DNA from: CAZEIW01 sp964512305 | GTDB taxonomy: Bacteria > Pseudomonadota > Gammaproteobacteria > Burkholderiales > Burkholderiaceae_F | Assembly (NCBI GenBank): GCA_964512305.1 | Contig: CAZEIW010000045.1 | Coordinates: 1 to 6,634, forward strand | Direction: 5' to 3' | Length of the DNA: 6,634 bases | Part shown: positions 1 to 5,132 of the stretch, one piece after another | Numbering within the stretch: position 1 is the first letter of the stretch | Layout of the letters: each line of letters opens with the position of its first letter | Notes under the pieces: generated by a model | Told to the model about the DNA's origin: nothing | Databases searched by the model: none | What the model saw: the letters and a program-made list of their open reading frames with translations, nothing else | Translations under genes and position numbers: made by a program

Positions 1-1254
1 TACCTGTGGCTGCCACTGGCGACGTGCCGCTACGTTCTCAGCACCGGAGACACCGGAGTTCTGGATGAATTCGTCCCCTTCATCGAAGGCCGGCCGGTAG
101 GCAGCGAAGAGGACTCTTATTACGACCTGCCCGCCCGGTCCGACGAAGCGGCGAGTCTGTACGAGCACTGTGTCCGCGCAATCCTGCGCGGTCTTGCGTT
201 CGGCGAGCACGGCCTGCCGTTCATCGGCTCCGGTGACTGGAACGACGGCATGAACATCGTGGGCGTGCGCGGCAAGGGCGAGAGCGTCTGGCTGGGCTTT
301 TTCCTGTACGAAGTGCTCGTGCGGTTCAGCGAGATTGCGTGCATGTATGGCGACTCGTCCTTCACCGAGCGCTGCCGGCAGGAGGCGGAGCAAGTGCGCC
401 GGAACATCGAGCAGCATGGCTGGGATGGGGAGTGGTACCGTCGCGCCTACTTCGACGACGGCTCGCCGCTGGGGTCGGCGAGCAACGCAGAGTGCCAGAT
501 CGACTCGATCGCGCAGAGCTGGTCGGTGCTGTCCGGTGCGGGCGATGCCGCGCGTTCGCGCATGGCGATGGAAGCGGTGGACAAGCGCCTGGTGCGGCGG
601 GAGCACGCGCTGATCCAGTTGCTGGACCCGCCGTTCGACAAGTCGACGTTGAACCCCGGGTATATCAAAGGCTATGTCCCGGGCGTGCGAGAAAACGGCG
701 GCCAGTACACGCATGGGGCGATCTGGGCGGCGATGGCGTTCGCCGCCCTGGGCGACGCGTCGCGCGCGTGGGAGCTGCTCGGCATGATCAATCCGGTGAA
801 CCACAGCAGGTCGCCGGAGACGATCGCCGCCTACAAGGTAGAACCCTACGTCGTCGCAGCTGACGTCTACGCGGTGGCGCCGCATACCGGCCGCGGCGGC
901 TGGACTTGGTACACCGGTTCCGCCGGCTGGATGTACCGGCTAATCCTGGAGTCCCTGCTGGGACTGAGATTGGCCGCGGAGAGATTGCATATGTCGCCCT
1001 GCCTGCCGCTGGATTGGCAGACGTTCCGGGTGCACTACCGATACCGGGATACCCTCTATCACATCGACGTCCGCCAAACGCCCGCTGCTGATGCTGGCAT
1101 GAAAGTGAGCGTAGATGGCGTTGCGCAACCCGACGCGACGATTCATCTGGTCGACGATCGCCGGGAGCACTACGTCGAGGTGAACCTGCAACCCGGGCAG
1201 GCATCCGGCCGCACGCCTGACAAGATCGCGCGAGCCAGAACCGGGAAGCTCTGA
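1..1254 (+). CDS. C-terminal part of a cyclic beta-1,2-glucan synthase-like protein (GH94 phosphorylase domain), 5' end off the window
   Basis: The frame is open from base 1 to a TGA at 1252-1254, giving 417 visible residues. The first in-frame ATG (250) is internal, because clear family sequence precedes it. Signatures of the GH94 (former GT36) domain, numbered from base 1, are GSGDWNDGM at residues 76-84, YIKGYVPGVRENGGQYTH at 221-238, and the WTWYTGSAGW core at 301-310. In characterised GH94 enzymes the catalytic acid Asp lies in the DWND motif and the YTGSAGW segment helps bind phosphate. In cyclic beta-1,2-glucan synthases (NdvB, ChvB, Cgs; roughly 2,800 residues) this C-terminal domain trims the growing glucan by phosphorolysis and so sets its length, while an N-terminal membrane glycosyltransferase does the synthesis. 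Only the phosphorylase end is visible, so a stand-alone GH94 enzyme cannot be excluded, although the motif wording is NdvB-like. The gene converges with the DUF5666 lipoprotein gene, 85 bases away, and no convincing terminator lies between them. Confidence 0.9.
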   Translation, partial: YLWLPLATCRYVLSTGDTGVLDEFVPFIEGRPVGSEEDSYYDLPARSDEAASLYEHCVRAILRGLAFGEHGLPFIGSGDWNDGMNIVGVRGKGESVWLGFFLYEVLVRFSEIACMYGDSSFTERCRQEAEQVRRNIEQHGWDGEWYRRAYFDDGSPLGSASNAECQIDSIAQSWSVLSGAGDAARSRMAMEAVDKRLVRREHALIQLLDPPFDKSTLNPGYIKGYVPGVRENGGQYTHGAIWAAMAFAALGDASRAWELLGMINPVNHSRSPETIAAYKVEPYVVAADVYAVAPHTGRGGWTWYTGSAGWMYRLILESLLGLRLAAERLHMSPCLPLDWQTFRVHYRYRDTLYHIDVRQTPAADAGMKVSVDGVAQPDATIHLVDDRREHYVEVNLQPGQASGRTPDKIARARTGKL

Positions 1255-1339
1255 TCCGCCATGACGTACGGAAGAAGAAGCTAAACGTGTAGCGGCGGCG
1301 CCGGATTGTTGCCGGGGCAAACGATCATCACGCACGTCG

Positions 1340-2401
1340 TCACATGGACGGCATCGGCGGCATCACCGGCGGCATGGGCGGCGGGGTGAAACGCTTGACC
1401 TCCTTGGCCAGCAGCGAGCCGTCGGTCTGCTTGACGACCTCCGCCAGGGCGAAGTCCCCCACCTTGAGATCGGCGAGACTGTGCAGGCCGCTCCCCTCGA
1501 ACTCGGTGCTGGCGTCCGCCGTGATCTTGGTCTCGCCGATGGTGAAGCTCGTGGCGTCCACCGCGGTCACTTTCCCGGTCACGTGCATCTCCTCGGCCTC
1601 GCCTCCGCCCTGCAGCACGCGGATGCGGGTGGCGTTGATGCTCTTGTCGGCCTGAACGGCGCCGCGCACCAGCACGCGATCGCCGACCGCGAGGTCGGCC
1701 AGCGCGAGGGCGGTGTCGCCCTTCACGATCATGGTCGTGGGGCCGACGTTGACCATCACGCCGCCCACCGTCAGCGTATTCCCGGCTATTTGCGTGAGCG
1801 TGCCGACGAAGGCGGCGCGCTCGGCGTTCTTCTCCTGCTCCTCGATGCGGATCTCGGTGGCGGTCACAGTCCCGTCGGCGTTCAGCGTGCCTTCCACCTC
1901 GACCGGTGTGCCCAGCGTCAGCTCGGCGAAGGTGGCGGCGGCACCGTCCTTGCCGATCATCGTCGCGTCGGTCACCGCCACCATGCGGCCGGCGATCGTG
2001 AGCACCGTGCCGCTGATGGCCTCGACGGTGCCTTCGAATTCGGTCTCGGTCTGCTCGTTGTCCTCGCTGGCTTCGTCCCCGGAGACGCTGACGCTCATGT
2101 GCCGGAACTCCCCCGAGACTACCGGCGGCATCGTCAGGACGGCGTTGTGGCCTCCGCCGCTGAATTGCAGGGTGGAGGCGCCGGCCGGCACCTCGGTCAG
2201 CAGAAAGGCGCCGCCGGCGCCCGTGGTCGCCGCAGCGCCCATGCTCTGCATTCCGACCTGGACGTTCTGCGATCCGCCGGCGACCAGGGTGCCCTGGAGG
2301 ACTCCGCCGTTCGAGGACTGCATGCCAGGATCGGACATGCCGCACGCCGCAACGAGCAGCGCCAGGACCAGAACACCTGACAATCTTGTAGGAATCTGCA
2401 T
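1340..2401 (-). CDS. Lipoprotein with a carboxypeptidase-regulatory-like segment and three DUF5666-type repeats
   Basis: This gene encodes 353 residues and no enzymatic function is apparent. The N-terminus is a lipoprotein signal: a basic start, a hydrophobic run at residues 8-17 and the lipobox VAAC with Cys20. This predicts a lipid-anchored periplasmic or outer-membrane protein. Residues 33-100 resemble a carboxypeptidase-regulatory-like beta-sandwich (TTGAGGAFLLTEVPAG at 59-74). An acidic linker at 109-121 leads to three tandem repeats of about 65 residues at 122-187, 198-263 and 274-338. Each has the DUF5666 pattern: G-T/K-V/L-x-x-I/V at the start, a central L-x-VGD/GTPV turn, and a closing A-T/K-E/R-I/V-R/K strand. 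The tail is Pro/Met-rich. DUF5666 domains are found in secreted or surface proteins and their role is unknown. An ATG four codons upstream (2413) is rejected because the Shine-Dalgarno sequence overlaps it. High GC leaves long open frames on both strands here, but only this one has a lipobox and internal repeats. Confidence 0.87.
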   Translation of the reverse strand: MQIPTRLSGVLVLALLVAACGMSDPGMQSSNGGVLQGTLVAGGSQNVQVGMQSMGAAATTGAGGAFLLTEVPAGASTLQFSGGGHNAVLTMPPVVSGEFRHMSVSVSGDEASEDNEQTETEFEGTVEAISGTVLTIAGRMVAVTDATMIGKDGAAATFAELTLGTPVEVEGTLNADGTVTATEIRIEEQEKNAERAAFVGTLTQIAGNTLTVGGVMVNVGPTTMIVKGDTALALADLAVGDRVLVRGAVQADKSINATRIRVLQGGGEAEEMHVTGKVTAVDATSFTIGETKITADASTEFEGSGLHSLADLKVGDFALAEVVKQTDGSLLAKEVKRFTPPPMPPVMPPMPSM

Positions 2402-2405
2402 GGTT

Positions 2406-2411
2406 TCCTCC
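2406..2411 (-). promoter_or_regulatory. Ribosome binding site that fixes the lipoprotein start
   Basis: On the minus strand GGAGGA lies four bases before the ATG at 2401. It overlaps the in-frame ATG at 2413, so the upstream ATG cannot use it. This favours the shorter protein, whose signal peptide also begins immediately with MQIPTR. Confidence 0.75.
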
Positions 2412-2420
2412 ATCGTGGGT

Positions 2421-2435
2421 CAAGCCCGGGGCTTG
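2421..2435. repeat. Inverted repeat just upstream of the lipoprotein gene
   Basis: CAAGCCC and GGGCTTG are perfect 7-base complementary arms around a single central G. The site is 20 bases upstream of the lipoprotein start codon, next to its ribosome binding site. It could be an operator or a leader hairpin (CAAGC/GCTTG with a five-base loop). Its function is inferred from position only. Confidence 0.45.
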
Positions 2436-2479
2436 CCTACGTGTATACGCATTCGGACACCCAGCTATTTCATCCTAGC

Positions 2480-2497
2480 GAAAGATTCATCTCTTTC
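2480..2497. repeat. Inverted repeat GAAAGA-N6-TCTTTC
   Basis: Two perfect 6-base arms are separated by TTCATC, about 80 bases upstream of the lipoprotein start. No U-tract follows on either strand, so it is not an obvious terminator. An operator role is possible but not shown. Confidence 0.35.
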
Positions 2498-2517
2498 ACG
2501 CCCGCTGGCATCCTCCA

Positions 2518-2539
2518 TTTGTCGCTTCAAGGCGACAAA
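2518..2539. repeat. Perfect 8-bp inverted repeat TTTGTCGC-N6-GCGACAAA
   Basis: The arms at 2518-2525 and 2532-2539 are exactly complementary around a six-base spacer (TTCAAG). This is the longest perfect-arm inverted repeat I found in the window. It lies about 117 bases upstream of the lipoprotein gene and has no downstream T-run on either strand. That fits a protein-binding site or a structured leader better than a terminator. Confidence 0.5.
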
Positions 2540-2746
2540 CACAGAACATCGTGCGTAACAGTTGAGCAACCCCATCGCATAGCGCGTTTCTCGCAGAACG
2601 CCGCGCCAGAACCCGCTAGGTGTGCACAAGCTATGCACAGATTTTGTGAACAACTCGGGCCTGCCCGCAGGCGCACTCGAGAGAACTCCCGGCCGGTTCT
2701 TTCGTCCAAATTGCTGCCACGGGATTCAATTCCGTCGCAGCCGCAC

Positions 2747-3181
2747 ATGAAACTCGATGTCAAATTCGTCGTCGGCGCGTTCGCTCTTGCGTCGGCGATG
2801 CCGGTCGCCGCCGCCACCCTGATCATGGAGCGCACCGCGCTGCCGCAACCCACGACCGAGGGCTCGGTGACTTACCTGAGCGGCGGCATAGGCAAGGCAG
2901 AATCCGCGGCGATGATCGCCGAGGCCAAGCGCTATTCCCTGAGCCTCGTCTTTTCGGACAACAAGCGCAACGAATACCTCGCCGATGTCCACGTCACCAT
3001 CCAGGACAGCGGGGGCACGGACGTGCTCAGCACCGTCTCCGAGGGCCCGATCATGCTGGTGAAGCTGCCCGCCGGCAGCTACACGGTCATCGCGGAGGCG
3101 TACGGCAAGGGCTTGCGCACCAGGGTAAGGGTGACGGCGGCGGGCGAGCAGCGGCTCGACTTTCACTGGCCGCGGGTCTGA
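2747..3181 (+). CDS. Small exported protein with a carboxypeptidase-regulatory-like (beta-sandwich) domain
   Basis: This 144-residue protein has a type I signal peptide: MKLDVK, a hydrophobic core at about 8-20, and likely cleavage after the Ala run near residue 23. It should be periplasmic. Mature residues 40-142 include GGIG at 46-49, the strands YSLSLVF at 63-69 and YLADVHVTI at 77-85, then LPAGSYTVIAEAYGKG at 107-122. The last segment is typical of carboxypeptidase-regulatory-like or transthyretin-type beta-sandwiches. Similar small exported proteins occur in proteobacteria without a known function, and no catalytic residues are evident. The start is set by the signal peptide, because the ATG at 2747 has no clear Shine-Dalgarno sequence. 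A TTG at 2711 is in frame but would add a poor N-terminus. The barrel gene starts 41 bases downstream on the same strand, so co-transcription is possible. Confidence 0.8.
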   Translation: MKLDVKFVVGAFALASAMPVAAATLIMERTALPQPTTEGSVTYLSGGIGKAESAAMIAEAKRYSLSLVFSDNKRNEYLADVHVTIQDSGGTDVLSTVSEGPIMLVKLPAGSYTVIAEAYGKGLRTRVRVTAAGEQRLDFHWPRV

Positions 3182-3210
3182 GGGAAACACCCGAGTCCCC
3201 GCAGAGCGGG

Positions 3211-3216
3211 TATGCT
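3211..3216 (+). promoter_or_regulatory. Possible -10 element (TATGCT) for a leaderless barrel mRNA
   Basis: TATGCT matches the sigma-70 -10 consensus at four of six positions and ends seven bases before the ATG at 3223. Transcription would therefore begin at or very near the start codon. No Shine-Dalgarno sequence precedes that ATG, which fits a leaderless transcript. I see no convincing -35 element, so this is weak. Confidence 0.25.
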
Positions 3217-3222
3217 TCCGGG

Positions 3223-3738
3223 ATGAACCGCCGCGCCGCCTGCGCAGTCCTCGCCGCCGTTGCCGCGTTCGCGCCGGCCGCGCCGGCGGCCGCGGCCGAG
3301 GTCGCCGGGATCTTCGGAAGAGGGCACTTCGGCTTCGTCGTCAGCGGCGGTACCGGCTACGCTTTCGACCAGAGCTACTTGGTGCTCGGCGTCGGCGCGA
3401 CCTATTACGTCGTCGACGGGCTCAACGTCGGCCTGTCGGCGGAATCGTGGACCGGGTCGGACCCGCACATCAACAAGGTCACGCCGTCGGTGCAGTACGT
3501 CTTCTACCAGGTCCCGACGATCAAGCCCTACGTCGGCGCCTTCTATCGCCGCACCTACGTGAGCGGGCTGCCGGACATCGATTCGGTCGGCGGGCGCGCA
3601 GGCGCCTACGTCCGCGCCGGGCGCAACGCCTACATCGGCGGCGGAGTGGTCTACGAGTCGTACCGCGACTGCAACAACGCGGTCTACCGCTCGTGCAGCA
3701 ACACCTACCCCGAGCTGAGCTTCACCATCGCCTTCTAG
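3223..3738 (+). CDS. Small outer-membrane beta-barrel protein
   Basis: This is a 171-residue exported protein. The signal peptide covers residues 1-25 (MNRRAAC, an Ala/Val-rich core, an AAAA run before Glu26). The mature part is built of short alternating amphipathic strands rich in Gly, Tyr and aromatic residues, for example FGFVVSGGTGYAF at 36-48, YLVLGVGATYYVV at 52-64 and KPYVGAFYRRTYV at 101-113. It ends in LSFTIAF. A C-terminal aromatic residue, here Phe171, is the usual outer-membrane insertion signal. Length and strand count suit an eight-stranded barrel such as the OmpA/OmpW-like small barrels, but I cannot assign a named family. Cys150 and Cys158 are the only cysteines after the signal peptide and flank the predicted last loop. 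The gene follows the exported protein at 2747 by 41 bases and converges with the CHRD gene. Substrate or role is unknown. Confidence 0.8.
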   Translation: MNRRAACAVLAAVAAFAPAAPAAAAEVAGIFGRGHFGFVVSGGTGYAFDQSYLVLGVGATYYVVDGLNVGLSAESWTGSDPHINKVTPSVQYVFYQVPTIKPYVGAFYRRTYVSGLPDIDSVGGRAGAYVRAGRNAYIGGGVVYESYRDCNNAVYRSCSNTYPELSFTIAF

Positions 3739-3741
3739 CGG

Positions 3742-3769
3742 AAAAGGCGAGGCGCTCCGCCCCCGCCTT
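3742..3769 (-). terminator. Hairpin terminator between convergent barrel and CHRD genes
   Basis: Bases 3744-3769 form a stem with outer arms AAGGCG/CGCCTT and an inner GGCG/CGCC part, interrupted by one mismatch and one bulged C, with a CTC loop. On the minus strand the stem is followed by four U residues, because 3742-3745 is AAAA on the plus strand. It therefore fits a Rho-independent terminator for the CHRD gene, whose stop is 16 bases upstream of the hairpin. It may also stop transcripts of the barrel gene, which ends at 3738, although no T-run follows on that strand. Confidence 0.5.
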
Positions 3770-3785
3770 CCCGCGCCCTGCCGCT

Positions 3786-4343
3786 TCAGTCGTGGTGATG
3801 ATCGTGACCGTGCCGGCGGACCTGGCCGCGGATCTCTCCCGCCGGGAAGCTCGTCGTGTGGATGTTCGCGTAGGCCGTGTTCGAGTCGAGCGCCTGGACG
3901 ACCGCGTCGAAATTGCCCGCGGTCACGCCCTGCGCGGCCGGCCCGACCACTCCGGCGGCCGTGATCGTTCCGGTCACCGTGCCTCCGCCCGCGGGGCACG
4001 CCTGCGTGCCCGCCGGGCCGTTGCCGAGGTTGCTGCAGAAGAAGACCATGACCCCGCCGCCGACGTGCCGCTTGCCGAAATGGATATGCGCCTGCGTCAC
4101 CGGCGCGTTCAGCCCCGAGTACTCCAGGGTGAAGGTGAGCACCTGATTCTGACGATCGAGCTCGAGATCGAGCGTGGCCGTGCCCCCGGACAGGATGGCG
4201 CCGGTCTGGCCCGCGCCCACGGCGCCGACCTCCTCGAAGCCGGAGAGGTTCGCTGAAAAACGATCTTGATCGCGGTCCGCCCGCGCGGGGGCGGTTCCCA
4301 GAGCCAATACGCATGCGGCCACTGCAAGCATGGTGCGTTGCAT
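3786..4343 (-). CDS. Exported CHRD-domain protein with a His-rich C-terminus
   Basis: This 185-residue protein has a signal peptide, MQRTMLAVAA to ARA, with likely cleavage after Ala22. The mature protein is one CHRD (chordin-type, PF07452) domain spanning about residues 28-176. Its hallmarks are the opening FSANLSGFEEV at 29-39, AHIHFG at 85-90, the closing NIHTTSFPAGEIRGQV at 160-175 and the FTLEYSGLNAPVT strand at 71-83. CHRD domains are beta-rich extracellular modules, and the role of the bacterial ones is unknown. Two cysteines (103 and 116) could form a disulfide. The last ten residues, RRHGHDHHHD, suggest metal binding, which is an inference from composition. The start is supported by GAGGAG at 4355-4350, six bases before the ATG. 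The gene is monocistronic as far as can be seen, with a dyad upstream and a hairpin downstream. Confidence 0.9.
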   Translation of the reverse strand: MQRTMLAVAACVLALGTAPARADRDQDRFSANLSGFEEVGAVGAGQTGAILSGGTATLDLELDRQNQVLTFTLEYSGLNAPVTQAHIHFGKRHVGGGVMVFFCSNLGNGPAGTQACPAGGGTVTGTITAAGVVGPAAQGVTAGNFDAVVQALDSNTAYANIHTTSFPAGEIRGQVRRHGHDHHHD

Positions 4344-4369
4344 GACGGTCTCCTCTTTGTGAAGAAGCG

Positions 4370-4417
4370 CTAAGAGCGTGTCACTCCCAGATTGCGGGGG
4401 TGTGAAACCACTCTAAG
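4370..4417. repeat. Dyad element upstream of the CHRD gene
   Basis: An outer pair, CTAAGAG (4370-4376) and CTCTAAG (4411-4417), is complementary at six of seven positions. It encloses an inner stem, CACTCCC (4382-4388) with GGGGGTG (4396-4402), which pairs fully if one G-T wobble is allowed, with the seven-base loop AGATTGC. The element is 27-74 bases upstream of the CHRD start codon, where a promoter, operator or structured leader would lie. No U-tract follows on either strand. Confidence 0.4.
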
Positions 4418-4468
4418 GCTAGACGGCCCTGCGCGGAATTCAAGCTCCGCTCGGGCTATCCCCCGTCG

Positions 4469-5125
4469 CTACGCCGGACCCACGAACCCGATGTAGACCC
4501 CGCAGGCGTGGGCCGGCGGGACGAGCATCGCCTGCTCTCCGGTGTTGCGTATGCCCCTCGCCGGCGGCGGGACTCCGTGGCCGGCCATCCATTCCGCCGC
4601 CGCATTCATGCTGGCCGTGCGGTAGAGGATCTGGAACGGCCCCGGGCCGCGGCTTGCGAGCGCGTCCGCGGCGACGCCCGGCCCCGCGGGCCTGGCGAGA
4701 CCCAGCCCGGTAGGCCCGATCTGGAATATCGCCATGTCGGCGTTGATCACCGTCCCGCGCTCGATCTTCGGCGGTAGGCCGAGCACGCGGCCGTAGCTGG
4801 CGACGGCCGCTTCGAGGTCGGCGACCGCGATGTAGACGCGCTCGATGCGCAGCACGCCGTTGGGATGCCGCGACGGCCCCGGAGGCCTGCCGCCGTCGAC
4901 CAGCCGGACGTACTCGACGCTGCCCCGCGCCGAGTCGGCGGCGAGATCGTCGCTGCGTACGGCGATCGCCTGCAGCCCGTTGCCTCCCGGCACGAGCTCG
5001 AGATAGTCGCCGTCGTTCCGGGCGGCGCCGCGCTCGTCCAGCAGGAACCCGATGCGCGAGTACGCCGCCATCCCGGCCGCGAGGTCGGCGACGCCGATCG
5101 TGACGTGGTCGATGCGCGTGAGTAT
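4469..5125 (-). CDS. VOC (glyoxalase/dioxygenase-fold) protein with an abnormal start
   Basis: This is a cytoplasmic protein with no signal peptide. Counting from the ATA at 5125 it has 218 residues; the first in-frame ATG is at 5071 and would give 200. The sequence LTRIDHVTIGVADL (2-15) is the classical first strand and helix of a vicinal-oxygen-chelate module, with His7 at the usual metal-ligand place, so the true protein should include it. The first module continues through YSRIGF (22-27) and DYLELV (40-45) and looks short. A second module runs from IERVYIAVADL (94-104) to GVYIGFV (209-215). Its expected His is Arg96 and the usual late Glu is Gly213, so metal binding there is doubtful. VOC proteins include glyoxalases, epimerases and ring-cleaving dioxygenases; the substrate cannot be told. 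It lies directly downstream of the Bug receptor gene, whose stop is at 5133-5135, so the two are probably co-transcribed and possibly translationally coupled. Confidence 0.8.
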   Translation of the reverse strand: MLTRIDHVTIGVADLAAGMAAYSRIGFLLDERGAARNDGDYLELVPGGNGLQAIAVRSDDLAADSARGSVEYVRLVDGGRPPGPSRHPNGVLRIERVYIAVADLEAAVASYGRVLGLPPKIERGTVINADMAIFQIGPTGLGLARPAGPGVAADALASRGPGPFQILYRTASMNAAAEWMAGHGVPPPARGIRNTGEQAMLVPPAHACGVYIGFVGPA

Positions 5126-5132
5126 GGCCGCC

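Larger units (their letters stand above)
2402..2746. other. 345-base gene-free region between divergent genes, with several inverted repeats
   Basis: No convincing coding region lies here. Open frames on both strands lack a Shine-Dalgarno sequence, a signal peptide or recognisable domains. The stretch is more AT-rich than the neighbouring genes. It separates the minus-strand DUF5666 lipoprotein from the plus-strand exported protein at 2747, so it should hold both promoters. I could not assign a good -35/-10 pair to either gene. It contains inverted repeats at 2421-2435, 2480-2497 and 2518-2539, and a small group of DnaA-box-like words at 2621-2653, listed separately. Confidence 0.6.

Noticed and set aside
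1255..1339. Terminator between the GH94 and lipoprotein genes
   Set aside because: Only a short TTGC-CGGG-GCAA stem (about 1310-1321) and a CGGCGCCG palindrome are present, with no T-run on either strand.
1281..2558. Several long open frames on both strands overlapping the DUF5666 lipoprotein
   Set aside because: They are Arg/Gly/His- or Ser/Pro-rich by-products of high GC in other frames. None has a signal peptide, domain or ribosome binding site, while the minus-strand frame at 2401-1340 has a lipobox and three repeats.
2441..2746. N-terminal extension of the exported protein back to an ATG at 2441
   Set aside because: The extension would put about 100 unstructured residues in front of a clear signal peptide that begins at 2747.
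3163..4314. 383-codon minus-strand open frame across the barrel and CHRD genes
   Set aside because: The translation is low-complexity Arg/Gly-rich and overlaps two genes with clear signal peptides and domain motifs.
4433..4450. Hairpin GCGGA-N8-TCCGC as a terminator for the VOC gene
   Set aside because: The stem is only five base pairs and no T-run follows on the minus strand.
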